From: Pogona vitticeps
Lineage: Eukaryota; Chordata; Lepidosauria; Squamata; Agamidae
DNA: 64,000 bases
NCBI RefSeq assembly: GCF_051106095.1
Contig: NC_135786.1
Span: 200,381,001 to 200,445,000, forward strand
Reading direction: 5' to 3'
Shown: piece by piece, positions 33,275 through 64,000 of the stretch
How the letters are laid out: each line of letters opens with the position of its first letter
How positions within the stretch are numbered: position 1 is the stretch's first letter
Notes under the pieces: model-generated
The model's database searches: none
What the model saw: the letters and a program-made list of their open reading frames with translations, nothing else
Told to the model about the DNA's origin: nothing
Position numbers and translations under genes: made by a program

Positions 33275-33282
33275 TAACCATC

Positions 33283-33372
33283 TCCTTCGAGCCGGAATCG
33301 AACCAGCGACCTAAGGATTACAGAACACGGCTCTCCTACAGTCCTCCGCTCTACCAGCTGAGCTATCGAAGG
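33283..33372 (-). tRNA. tRNA-Tyr (GTA) with 17-base intron
   Basis: On the minus strand the exons read CCTTCGATAGCTCAGCTGG to GGACTGTAG, and ATCCTTAGGTCGCTGG to CGGCTCGAAGGA, a full Tyr cloverleaf with anticodon GTA. The intron is at 33319-33335, directly 3' of the base after the anticodon, the usual place. The A box (TAGCTCAGCTGG) and B box (GGTTCGATTCC) are intact. Eukaryotic tRNA-Tyr genes regularly carry such introns, removed by the tRNA splicing endonuclease. The exons are identical to those of the gene at 35102. Confidence 0.96.
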
Positions 33373-33452
33373 GACTGGTTACACCTTTGAGTCAGAGAAG
33401 GAGAAGACTATATACAACTGTTTGCTAACGGCATTATAAGTGCATTAAATTC

Positions 33453-33462
33453 ACAAGATGGC
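33453..33462 (+). promoter_or_regulatory. YY1-like site CAAGATGGCG
   Basis: The motif matches the YY1 core and lies in the CpG-richer DNA between two tRNA genes. A single short match is weak evidence. Confidence 0.25.
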
Positions 33463-33775
33463 GCTGGAGATTGCCTGCGTGTAGGACTCGGACGGTAATT
33501 TAGGCAGTGGGAGCTGCTAGTCATGGTTTTTGATGCAATCGCTTGCGCTGCGTTTTGGAAGTTCTGACGTGCATGTTTTACTTGGAAATGTCACTCTGAT
33601 ATTGGGGCGAGGAAGTAATGTCCTCAAGCCTGTTGGATGTAGGAAGCTATGGTAGTGGACAAATTTGGGGGGGACTTGGTTCGGGGTGAATTAGGCAAAT
33701 TCCAAAAAAGTATGCCCATCGAATGTTTCATATACATATGTTTGAAGGTGGCCGTAATCGCTCTGTCTGTAGGCA

Positions 33776-33848
33776 GGGCCAGTGGCGCAATGGATAACGC
33801 GTCTGACTACGGATCAGAAGATTGTAGGTTCGACTCCTGCCTGGCTCG
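33776..33848 (+). tRNA. tRNA-Arg (ACG)
   Basis: A 73-base cloverleaf from GGGCCAGTGGCGCAATGG to CTGCCTGGCTCG, anticodon ACG in CTGACTACGGATCAG. The acceptor stem GGGCCAG/CTGGCTC pairs with one G-U, and the T stem GTAGG/CCTGC has one U-G. A box (GTGGCGCAATGG) and B box (GGTTCGACTCC) are intact. There is no intron. It is base-for-base identical to the gene at 34472 on the other strand. Confidence 0.96.
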
Positions 33849-33853
33849 ATACC

Positions 33854-33857
33854 TTTT
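33854..33857 (+). terminator. Pol III terminator of tRNA-Arg (plus)
   Basis: A T4 run six bases after the tRNA end, the minimal signal for RNA polymerase III. Confidence 0.65.
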
Positions 33858-34440
33858 ACAGATTCTCTGAGTAGGACATTTTATGAAACTTCTTTCAAAA
33901 CAGAGTACGTACTTTAAAAGTCAGCTCGGAAGTTGTTCGCAGACAGCTGCTGCCAAGCGTATTTTTTACAAAGGCAGATAAACATTTTGGAAGATTTTGT
34001 ATATGCAGGGTTTGAAAAAAAAATAACCAATGTATTCGTCTACATAGTTTATTTCTGGAGACACAGAACATAAAAATAATATATTGGACATAATAAATAA
34101 GATCATCTTTTGAAATGAGCGTAAGAGGCTGCAAAAGCAACATGGTTACAAAATTTGAAAATGCTTCCATCTCCGCTCTAATTCCAGCTAACTCAATGAA
34201 TTTGATAGGAGTAAAGCGTGCCATTAAGATAGGTTATTTTACGTCAAGGTTTAAATACGAAATATGCCTATGTAATCGGTTCAACATACGGACTAAAATA
34301 TATAGTGTGTATGATAATTATTCAACTAGGCTTCAATCAGTTAAAACGTCCATACATTTATAAACGGTATAAACGTCCTGAGCGGTTGAAAGTTACTAAT
34401 TCCTGGTTAAACAATGTTGAATTTACTTTGTGGCCTGCAA
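33858..34440. other. Spacer between the two tRNA-Arg genes
   Basis: AT-rich DNA with frames on both strands that show no motif. The spacer is not visibly palindromic, although the genes around it are mirrored. Confidence 0.5.
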
Positions 34441-34458
34441 GGAAAAAAAATCACTTTT

Positions 34459-34462
34459 AAAA
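34459..34462 (-). terminator. Pol III terminator of tRNA-Arg (minus)
   Basis: A T4 run on the minus strand 9 bases past the tRNA, backed by a T8 run at 34443-34450. Confidence 0.7.
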
Positions 34463-34471
34463 TAACTTTGG

Positions 34472-34544
34472 CGAGCCAGGCAGGAGTCGAACCTACAATC
34501 TTCTGATCCGTAGTCAGACGCGTTATCCATTGCGCCACTGGCCC
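34472..34544 (-). tRNA. tRNA-Arg (ACG), identical copy
   Basis: The reverse complement reads exactly as the gene at 33776-33848, including the wobble pairs in the acceptor and T stems. The upstream flank (minus strand GGCCTCGCGAAG side) shares no obvious similarity with the flank of the other copy, so the genes have stayed identical while the surroundings diverged. Confidence 0.96.
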
Positions 34545-35101
34545 CTTCGCGAGGCCCCCTCTTGGCAGGAATGTAACAGATACACCCATAGGGGCGCTGA
34601 AAGCACTCGAAGGGAATTCCTTCCATTTTGCGGGAGCTGCAGAGTTTCAGCAGCAGAAGCTCAGATGCGCCACAAAAGGGGAAAGGGCTCGTTGCTGGGA
34701 GTCGTGAGAACACTAAGACACGCGTCTTAGACTGCATTCATTTCCCATCTGCAGGGAGAAATGGCTCCCGCAGGGCCCTTGGGAAGAAAATGAAATGACT
34801 GAAAGCCCATTTTCTCAAGGAACAGCGGAAAGGAAAAGAACAATTAATGAAAAATCCCAAAAGCTGCAATTACCAAAACCTCATTTTTTTTCCCGAAGCT
34901 GTACTTACAGGAAATAATGGCTTATATATTGTGCCACGTGTTCTACCTTTATTCGGATGGCAAATTTATCCGCGAAGTTTTAAATCGAAGAGTTTATGAG
35001 CTTTCACAGACTTATTTCCTAGTAGACTGCGCGCATGCTCCAATAGAAAATGCGACTTCTCCTGCTGCTTATTTATCTCCAGGGAAGGCTTGGCGTCCGT
35101 C
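34545..35101. other. Spacer between tRNA-Arg and tRNA-Tyr
   Basis: CpG-bearing, non-coding, with no recognised motif beyond a CCAAT word near 35040. Confidence 0.4.
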
Positions 35102-35193
35102 CCTTCGATAGCTCAGCTGGTAGAGCGGAGGACTGTAGTGGAGAAAGGCCTGTGGAGATCCTTAGGTCGCTGGTTCGATTCCGGCTCGAAGGA
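35102..35193 (+). tRNA. tRNA-Tyr (GTA) with 19-base intron
   Basis: The exons match the minus-strand gene at 33283 exactly: CCTTCGATAGCTCAGCTGG to GGACTGTAG, then ATCCTTAGGTCGCTGG to CGGCTCGAAGGA. The intron at 35139-35157 (TGGAGAAAGGCCTGTGGAG) differs in length and sequence from the 17-base intron of the other copy. A and B boxes are intact and a T7 run follows. Confidence 0.96.
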
Positions 35194-35198
35194 GACTG

Positions 35199-35205
35199 TT
35201 TTTTT
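35199..35205 (+). terminator. Pol III terminator of tRNA-Tyr (plus)
   Basis: A T7 run starting six bases after the tRNA end. Confidence 0.85.
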
Positions 35206-35209
35206 CCTG

Positions 35210-36219
35210 AGTGGGAAGTAGCGCCTTACGCCCGTTTCTAACGTGAACATTCTCACTCAGAAACAGGAAAATATAACGAGCCATGACTTTTATTGCCGTG
35301 CCAGCACGTGGAAACTTTTTTCAGAATACTAGTTTTAGAAGACGTAGCCCTGTTTGTTATTCTGTGCCAGCATATCCGGCAAAAACAAAAGAAAAATAAA
35401 AAAATGAAGAAGACAAAAATATTGTGACACCTTTATGACCGCTATATTTTAGCTTCTATATTTTAATATGAACAGGAAGTGGGCTGGTCCAACGAAAGCT
35501 CACATTAAATATAGCAGACTGTTGGGTTCCACAAAGTTTTTATTTTCTTTATTTTTTTTATTTAGTTTTTCCTGTGTTTTTCCCCCCCAGAATATGTGTG
35601 CATTCCGAGGTTGCTCAGGAAATGCTATCAGGGTTATCTTTTCCTTAAAAAGAGAGAAAGACGGAAAAGGGGGAAAGACAGTCATAAAAAGACAATGAAA
35701 AAAAGAAGACTGTAAGATGCAAAATAAAACAAGGGAGTGTTGGTTGCTTATTTGTTTAGCTCTCCAGCATAAAATACGTTTTCCACACACTTTTTTTACA
35801 CAGTCCTTCCTAGTTGACATTATGGCAAGTGTGAGGAATCAATTAACAATCATATAAAATGAGGCTAACTTGGATGCAGGACAAATTTTCTGTGACTGTG
35901 GAGAAATTCAATTAATGCAGCCCAATTGTTCGTGGAATTTATTTCCCACCATGTGTACAAAAAAATCTAGCAAATGGTTGAGAAAACCCTATAAAAGTAG
36001 CCTGTTTCTGGTAAAAAAAAAAAAGTCCAATTATCTTAATATTTCTATTTTTTAAAAAAAATTATGTAGATTTCATATGCATCCATAATTTTAATTTGTG
36101 TAGCACAGTAAATTGTTTCTATATTTTATCCTGTTGATCTTTCAGCTTCCCTAATCTAAGTATAAATTTCTTTTTCCTTTTCTTGGATCTTGCAGAAAAT
36201 ATCCCATGTTTATCAACAC
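35210..36219. other. Intergenic AT-rich stretch, nothing recognised
   Basis: Poly-A and poly-T rich DNA with no gene, RNA gene or element that I can name. Confidence 0.4.
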
Positions 36220-36310
36220 CTTACCTATTTATTTTATTTTATGTATAGTATTCATTTAAATTTTTACCTTGCTCAACTAGTGGCTAGGCCACTACTCTGG
36301 GTAGCTTACA
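36220..36310 (-). mobile_element. L2-like LINE 3' end, minus strand
   Basis: The plus strand reads TTTATTTTATTTTATG, TTTTTACCTTGCTC and ACTCTGGGTAGCTTACAATG, the reverse complement of the L2-like 3' end seen at 27675. Only the terminal part remains. Confidence 0.5.
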
Positions 36311-37190
36311 ATGTATCTACGATATACTGTATCTACTGTTTGGTGTACTTTTGTTGATATTGATTGACATAACTTAGTGTGATTGGCTTTTGAGCAGTGT
36401 TGTTAGGATGGCCTGTCCCACTGCCAGAGAAATCTGTTAGGCTATAATTATACATGCATAGTCACATTGAAGTAAACCCCATTGAACTCAGTGAGGCTTC
36501 TGAGTAAACATGCATAAAATATGAGAATATGCTCTTCAGTAATTAAATCTTATTAAATGGCAGAGGCATTCAAGAAAAAACATTAAAATTGTGCATTTCT
36601 AAACCACATGAGTCTCTTGCTTCTTGAATGATACCTGTTGAGCAAAGAATTGGAAATCTGGTGAAATCTGCAACCATGCCACATTTTAAAGCTGTCAGAT
36701 AAAAAGTTCTGTACTTTGCCAAACGTATAGCAAAATAAAAAGTACTGGAAGTTGATACATTTCACCTTTACTTTGATTTTATTTGGGCATTAATATGTTT
36801 CTTATAAATTATGGTAAAAAATAGTGGTATTCAGCTTTGCTCAAACAGCTGATATGGTGAACTTCTGACAAGCCTTTTATTAATGTTTGCCCAATCCATT
36901 AAATCCATCAGTAGTGACTGCTGGCGAAAGTATCTTGTGGATGCTCAGTTTCAATCTGATGTTAATATGTTTCCAGAAATCCAGTGTTTTCAGAGAACTT
37001 CTATACTGTAAAGAAATCTAGTAGATTATATGTACAATGCTTTTTCCTTATGTTATGGAATACTATGTCCTACATTTCATACTACGCATTCTTGTGAGGA
37101 GTCGGCCTGTAGTATTTTGGGGAGATCCAGGGGAACTTCAGTCACCACCATACCTGCTGTGTGGTTATGATCTAGTTCAACCTCCCCATA
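36311..37190. other. Intergenic, nothing recognised
   Basis: Apart from a trace of the common squamate repeat at 36440-36510 (AAGTAAACCCCATTGAACTC) I see no feature. Confidence 0.4.
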
Positions 37191-37196
37191 ACACAC

Positions 37197-37915
37197 ACAT
37201 TTGTTTGTTTGTTTCGTCGTTTAGTCGTGTCCAACTCTTCGTGACCCCATGGACCAGAGCACACCAGGCCCTCCTGTCTTCCACTGCCTCCCCGAGTTGG
37301 GTCAAAGTCATGTTGGTAGCTTCAATGACAATGTCCAACCATCTCGTCATCTGTCAGCCCCTTCTCCTCCTGCCCTCACACTTTCCCAACATCAGGGTCT
37401 TTTCCAGGGAGTCTTCTCTTCTCATGAGATGGCCAAAGTATTGGAGCCTCAGCTTCAGGATCTGTCCTTCCAGTGAGCACTCAGGCTTGATTTCCTTCAT
37501 AATGGATAGGTTTGTTCTCCTTGCAGTCCAGGGGATTCTCAAGAGTCTCCTCCAGCACAACAATTCAAAAGCATCAGTTCTTCAGCAGTCAGCTTTCTTT
37601 ATGGTCCAGCTCTCACTTCCATATATCACTACGGGAAAAAACATAGCTTTGACTATTCGGACCTTTGTTGGCAAGGTGATGTCTCTGTTTTTTAAGATGC
37701 TGTCAAGGTTTGTCATCTCTTTCCTCCCAAGAAGCAGCCATCTTTTAAGTTTGTGGCTGCTGTCACCATCTGCAGTGATCACGGAGCCCAAGAAAGTAAA
37801 ATCTGTCACTACCTCCATATCTTCCCCTTCTGTTTGCCAGGAGGTGATGGGACCAGTGGCCATGATCTTAGTTTTTTTGATGTTGAGCTTCAGACCATTT
37901 TTTGCACTAACACAC
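37197..37915 (-). mobile_element. BovB (RTE) LINE 3' part, minus strand
   Basis: The minus strand encodes the end of the BovB reverse transcriptase in pieces: LNIKKTKIMATGP, DFTFLGSVITADGDSS, PTKVRIVKAMFFPVVIYGSE and SWTIKKA in one frame, then ILKLRLQYFGHLMRREDSLE in another. The 3' end is the typical phrase with GGTCCATGGGGTCACGAAG and ACTAAACGACGAAAC near 37200-37260. It is frameshifted and 5'-truncated. BovB is known for horizontal transfer among vertebrates and is abundant in squamates. Confidence 0.9.
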
Positions 37916-38928
<1,013 letters not shown>

Positions 38929-38935
38929 CCCATTA

Positions 38936-39900
38936 GTGTTATCATTCTTGGGGCAGTTCACAACAAACAATAAAATAAAACAATAAAAGCAAAATGTGAT
39001 AAATAGAATAAAATGCAATAAATAAAATAAACCCTGGTGCTAGCTACGTAAATCAATGAACCTACCTTTAAATAGAATTACACAAATTAAAACTCATTTG
39101 AGCATCTCAGATCAATATTCACTAGTAGACAGCAGCTTTATGATAAGTATTGGGGAGATGGCTAATCCCTGCAGGACCCTGTAATGGCAGTCCCAAGAGC
39201 AGGACAACACCTCTCCAAGCTGTACCATCTAGGATCAGCCCTCAAGAAAGGCCTAAAGCGACTGTAAAAATGAAGCTCCCAAATCCCACAGAGAAGGTCA
39301 GGCTCTATATCAAAGAAGGTGTTTAGGGGCAACTTTGTCTACACCTTGACTCACTTCTGAGTACCAGTGGGTGACCAGAGCATTGACAGGAACATTAATC
39401 ATCATCTGGTAGGGTGTTTTTGGGTCATGGGGAGAATGATACAGCAACACCAGTCCCATTCTGTTCTGGTCGTCCAGCATGAGGTGAAGACACTCCAGAC
39501 ATAGGCTCAACAGGAGATTGTGCTCATGTTCATGGAGTTTCTATTGACTGTGGTAATGCCCTTACTTCACCCCTCTAACCTACTATGATGTTGGATCAAA
39601 TATTCTGAGGGGTATAACTGGGAAAGAACTATTCTTCCTTCTTCTCCCACCTAGGTTTCAGTTATACACACCAGGTCAGCCTTTTCATATTCTCTAAGAT
39701 CTAATATTAATTCAAATTTAGTTTGGACCAATCTAGTGTTTAACAACAATGGGTGCAGATCGAAGGTTGGCTGACAAAATTGCCTTGATTCTGCTTGCTG
39801 AGAGGAGCACCAGAGCATGGGACAGATACTACAGATCAGGGGTGTGCTCATAGCTCCCTGCGAATAGTATTATTTGCTGCCGAAGAGCACACTAAGTTAG
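38936..39900 (-). mobile_element. L2/CR1-like LINE pieces, minus strand
   Basis: On the minus strand, 39851-39651 has LLNTRLVQTKFELILDLREY and DLVCITET, and 39510-39310 has QNRMGLVLLYHSPHDPKTPY, both matching the endonuclease domain layout of L2/CR1-like LINEs. The frame is interrupted between them. Nearer 38940-39020 an AT-rich tail with a GGGGCAGTTCACAAC word resembles an L2-like 3' end. The reverse transcriptase is missing, so this is an internally deleted or composite remnant. Confidence 0.6.
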
Positions 39901-41175
39901 TACAGTATCATTACTGTTTTAGGGTCATGTGTTAACATAATAAAATCCAGTGTGTGGCCCATAGCTGAGAATACCCAGTGCACAGGGTAGAATCAAGAAC
40001 TATACACTTCTGAATGCCCAAATTTGCTTGCAAACATTTTCTGTATCTTGTCATTAATCCTATGTGTCTTCATTCTGAAGTAAAATCCACTAATTCCAAC
40101 AGGGATTACTCCCTGGTGAGTGTGTTTGAGGGTGTAGCTGGAATTTATTTTGTTTCTGAGCACACAGATAGTTAAAAAAACGATATATCAGTATAAATAG
40201 CTGCCTTTTCACCATGTGTTAACAAATGAGGAATACTGTATAAACACGAGTCTCACAAAACAGACTTTACTAGGAGAATGCTCCAATGCTCTAATTTCTT
40301 ATTCTCTTACTGTCATATAAAATGGAATTCATATTAGATGCATGTACAGTATAAAGGCAAAAACAACAGCTTGCTACTACAGTGAGTATTGGCTTAAACT
40401 TGTAGACGTGATATGTACTGCTAGTACAGTTGTCTGATAAAGTATTCACCAGTAACAGCACAGATGGCTTTGCCCTAAGATTAGACCTCACATGCCAGAC
40501 ATGATCTGGGAAATTGTCATTTTAAAAATAACTTTCAAACAAGTGCCAAGTTCTGAGGGATCCATGTGTCTAATAAACAGAGAGAAACACAGTAATGCTG
40601 ATGCTGGAATTTAGTCACCAGGATTATATTATGGCCATGTAACCTGGGCAGAATTGTCACCTCGGTTCAACCAATAAAAATGTCTCACAATCTCACAATT
40701 TCCTTAAAGACTTTAGCTATTGACAGGTTCAGCTTCTTCTTATTCTTCTTTTCATAAATGCATTTAACTGTCCCAAAACACCTACAGAAAGTGCTCACTA
40801 ACACAGCACGCAAACTCCTGTTGCATAACTTTGCACTCAGCATAATCTTGATCAGGTGATGGAAATATTTAACTTAATAATTAACTAATTAAAAGCTTCC
40901 TGTGCTCCCATTTTTTATTCTGAGGCTTCCTAAGGGTCACCTTTGTTTTGGGATCTTTGAGGAGGTGGGGAGGAAGTCTTTAAAAGTCAAAAACCATTGC
41001 TGCATCACCACCACTGGGATCAGAACTATTGCAGACAATCTCCCTGCACTTTTAGACATTAAAGCACCATGTCCAATTTTGATGCTTTTTTCAGGGCAAA
41101 AGGGAGCCCTAGCAAGCCTCAACACTTATAAAAGGGAGGTAGGAAGCTTTTAATTAGTGTAAATAAATGTTTCCA
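39901..41175. other. Intergenic, nothing gene-like
   Basis: A trace of the common squamate repeat lies at about 40080-40140. Otherwise no gene, RNA gene or element is recognised. Confidence 0.4.
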
Positions 41176-41179
41176 ATCC

Positions 41180-41375
41180 TCACTGTGGTGTAGTGGACAG
41201 AGTGATGGACTAGGATTCTGGAGAAGAGGGTTCAAATCCCTGCTCAGCCATGGAAACTCACCAGGGTTGTGAAACTGGTAAAACTACTCCTTAAAGATCT
41301 CACTTGCCTTGAAAGCCTATTGGAGCCACTATAAATTGGTTCCAACTCGATGGCATGTAACACACACACACAAAT
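41180..41375 (+). mobile_element. tRNA-derived SINE with (CA)n tail
   Basis: The head CACTGTGGTGTAGTGGACAG with GGGTTCAAATCCCTGC keeps A- and B-box-like words. The body has TCAGCCATGGAAACTCACC and the 3' part TTGGTTCCAACTCGATGGCA, then ACACACACACA. The 3' part resembles BovB-linked SINE ends in squamates. Confidence 0.75.
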
Positions 41376-42123
41376 GTTTCTAGTGCCCAATCCAGATTAT
41401 CCTGGGTGCAAAGTTATGCAATAGGATTTTGACCAATGTGTTGCTAAGACGCCAATGATGTTTTCCTCATAGCTATGCTGCAGTGTCAATAGAGCAAGTG
41501 AGGCATGTGTTACAGTTAAGAAGAGGTCAGAGACCAAGTGGCAAATGAGAAGGAACCCAAAATATTTAGAAATGGCCTTTATGAGGCAGTGGTAGAGGAA
41601 GCTGGCTAGGAACATGGGCATTGCTGCAGTACTCAGCCATCTACAAGATGGTGTTCCCTGAGTTATCTCATCCCCACACGGCACACATGTAAGGGCAGAA
41701 CTTGGAAACATGACTTGTTTGGACCACAATTCTCAGAGTCCCAGAGCCAACATAGCCACTGGCCATGCTAAATGAAGGAAAGTGGGAGCTGTAGTCCAAT
41801 AATGATAATAAAATCTCAAGGTGCTTCCACATTGAAGCACCTCTCTTGTATATGCTGCTTGCAGTTATTACTTCTCATACAAACCGAAGCCCATACCTCA
41901 GCTACTGCTTAGGGTCTATTCTCATATGCCACTTTTGAAGCTCATTTTTATAACCTTCTTCCTTTCTCTTTTGCCCTCCATAGTTTCCAAACATCACTGT
42001 GCTTTATCACAAGAACAAGTAAAAAGTGCATAAAATATACAGTAGAACCAATTAAAATACCAGTGAGGCATTGTGCTCAAGCATATTAAATTTTATCATT
42101 AAGGTAGCTAAGTCCTCCCCACC
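41376..42123. other. Intergenic, nothing recognised
   Basis: The 110-codon minus-strand frame at 41397-41729 has hydrophobic stretches but no family motif or conserved start; I treat it as chance. Confidence 0.35.
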
Positions 42124-42131
42124 TTTTAAAA

Positions 42132-42269
42132 CAGTGGTTCTTAACCTTCAGTTACTCAGATGTTTTTGAACTGCAACTCCCAGAAATCCCAGCCAGCACA
42201 GCTGGTGGTGAAGGCTTCTGGGAGTTGCAGTCCAAAAACACCCGAGTAACCCAAGGTTAAGAACCACTG
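42132..42269. mobile_element. hAT-like MITE with perfect 8 bp duplication
   Basis: Flanks TTTTAAAA at 42124-42131 and 42270-42277 are identical. The ends CAGTGGTTCTTAACCTTCAG and GGTTAAGAACCACTG are inverted repeats, and the interior holds CTGCAACTCCCAGAA and its reverse complement TTCTGGGAGTTGCAG. At 138 bp it can form one long hairpin. Confidence 0.92.
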
Positions 42270-42279
42270 TTTTAAAACA

Positions 42280-43631
42280 TCATATCAAAGGCCCAAAACA
42301 TTTGACTATCTGAACTGAATGGGCCCATGAAACAGCTTGAAATCCCACTGGTATCTGTTTCATTTCAATATCCAGCAGTCTCAGTAATAACTTCATTTTC
42401 CCTTGATGCGATTTCATACATTCATAATAATAATAATGATACATACTATATGATTTTATGATTCTGCACACTGCATCAAGGTTTTGGAATGTGTTCAGAT
42501 GTGATCTGGAGCAATTTGTGCCTAATCTCATTCAAATGAAATTGATTTGTAAGCCTCACATTTATTTGTATTGGAAACCTGTTACTATATAACTATTTGG
42601 GGTTTTTTTCACTAATGTACATGAAATCTGGAGATGTGATAGACCCTAAAGAGGACAGTAAACCTGAGAAATTTTAAACAGCTTGCCTCAAATATTTACA
42701 TGTTAGGGATATTTAAAACTTGTGTTTAGAACAAAAGAAAAAAAAAGACTGAAGTGATTTTTTAAAATGCTGCATCTAATTCAATTTGTGCTTGAAAAAC
42801 AAATTTGTTTGTAAATTGGCTTTGTTTTAATCTAGCTATCCCACTTCAATTCAGATCTCATACAAATCATGCCAGTGTGCTTAGAAATTCAGGATTTATC
42901 CATATCCATTGAGTGGCTCTGATGATGATCATTATCATTACTAAATTATCATAACTATAAAACACATATGAGCAGTTGGATGTTTTGTACCAAAGAGCTC
43001 TGTCTTTGACATAGCACCTCTGTTGTAGAGGAGATGGGTGTCCTATACACACTTTCATAATGTTTTGAATCTAATGACAGTAGCACAGTCTTTCATAAGT
43101 AGGTGTATATACCTGCAGATATAAATACATATGTGTGTATTCCCATGTATACGTACACATGTGTGCATATATTTAATTCAACTTTGCTTTTTTTCTGTTG
43201 GAGTGAAGCATAAAGATTTAAAGAACCAGGCTACATTTTCTGGTCAGTGTTACACTTCAGCTTTTCCAAAAGAGTGAGTGGTGCATGTGTCACTGGCAAA
43301 TGGCAACGAACCCCCTCCTCCATTTACTCCCCCTTTCATTCTTGAACGCAAGAATGTTGATCTCTCACCCCAGTGAGCTGTCACCTGTCTAAATCTGTCC
43401 TCATGTCAGATGCATATATGGAGAAAGTAAGAATGGCAACCAATGACGTTCAGCTTCCAAAATAGACCTATCTCTCTTCTGCTTTCCCTCAGTTAAAACA
43501 ATGTCGTCCAGGAAAACTCCTGCATAGGACATTTGATCTTGCAGGGTTTGGAATTCTTTCAAGGGACCTAACCCGGAAATTAGTCCACGGCACCCTGATT
43601 TTGAGCCTTTGTTTATTGGAATTACTGGGAG
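42280..43631. other. Upstream region of TRIM55
   Basis: No element is recognised. A TATAAATA word at about 43119 with an E-box CATATG eight bases on could serve a muscle promoter (MEF2-like and bHLH-type sites), but the flanks do not match the full MEF2 consensus and the transcription start is unknown. Confidence 0.3.
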
Positions 43632-63641
<20,010 letters not shown>

Positions 63642-63868
63642 GTTAGTATATAGTCTCCAAATATATCATATTTCATCAGGATTATTCTTGATATGGAAAA
63701 GTGGAAAAATCTGCAGGTGGATTATTAACTTTTTATCATTTGCCTGGTAGAATATTAGTGAAATCAAAGACAAGAAGAGAGAGAGAGATGATTTAAATTT
63801 GAATTGATGGTCACATTCTCCAAGTTCGGCAAAATTACTGTAAATCAGCAAACCAGACATTATTTTTA

Positions 63869-64000
63869 CAGTGGTACCTCAGCAATGTTTGGTTTACAAA
63901 TGAAAATCCATTGAAAATAAAGCTTCCGTTTAAGAGTTTTTTTCCGCAATACGAAGCATGTTTGCATTGCGCCTGGGAGGCGATGGGGACAATGGGAAGG
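63869..64000. mobile_element. Tigger-like DNA transposon, start only
   Basis: TA, then CAGTGGTACCTCAGCAATG, the same terminus as the copies at 20160, 23914 and 26073. The element runs off the window. It lies in the intron after TRIM55 exon 9. Confidence 0.7.

Noticed and set aside
41397-41729. 110-codon minus-strand frame with hydrophobic stretches
   Set aside because: No recognised motif, no splice or promoter context, and no sign of conservation.

Overview
This is a eukaryotic, vertebrate window, most likely from a squamate reptile (a lizard; the species cannot be fixed from sequence alone). The evidence is two split genes with vertebrate GT-AG introns, tRNA-derived SINEs of the type common in squamates, several BovB (RTE) LINE pieces, L2/CR1-like LINEs with AATAAATA-type tails, many short hAT and Tigger/mariner-like elements, and long CA, CT, GAAA and ATTC microsatellites. 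There are no operons, ribosome binding sites or CRISPR arrays.

Layout. 1-9.1 kb: non-coding, with DNA-transposon remnants, a 0.5 kb sequence present twice, a SINE, and a hAT element with perfect 8 bp target duplications. 9.1-27.1 kb: DNAJC5B (cysteine-string protein beta), + strand, four coding exons and a complete reading frame of 195 codons plus stop. Its first coding intron holds a broken hAT transposase gene and a Gmr1-like Ty3/Gypsy fossil with a SCAN-like Gag region. 27.1-33.2 kb: intergenic LINE, LTR and mariner-like remnants. 33.28-35.19 kb: four tRNA genes in a mirror arrangement, Tyr(-) Arg(+) Arg(-) Tyr(+); both Tyr genes have introns and both Arg genes are identical. 35.2-43.6 kb: intergenic BovB and L2-like LINE pieces, a 157 bp CT/CA microsatellite, a SINE and a hAT MITE with a perfect TTTTAAAA duplication. 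43.6 kb to the window end: TRIM55 (MuRF2), + strand, nine coding exons giving 497 codons; the last coding exon lies beyond the window.

The order DNAJC5B - tRNA cluster - TRIM55, all in one orientation for the protein genes, matches what I recall of human 8q13.1, so this looks like an ancient conserved neighbourhood. The two proteins do not share a pathway: DNAJC5B is a palmitoylated J-domain co-chaperone of vesicles, TRIM55 a RING/B-box/coiled-coil ubiquitin ligase of muscle. I found no convincing new protein system. The items most worth a second look are the SCAN-like Gag fossil, the mirror tRNA cluster, the nearly open BovB endonuclease piece just before TRIM55 exon 4, the minisatellite inside a hAT MITE, and the Tigger-like elements with repeated internal words.
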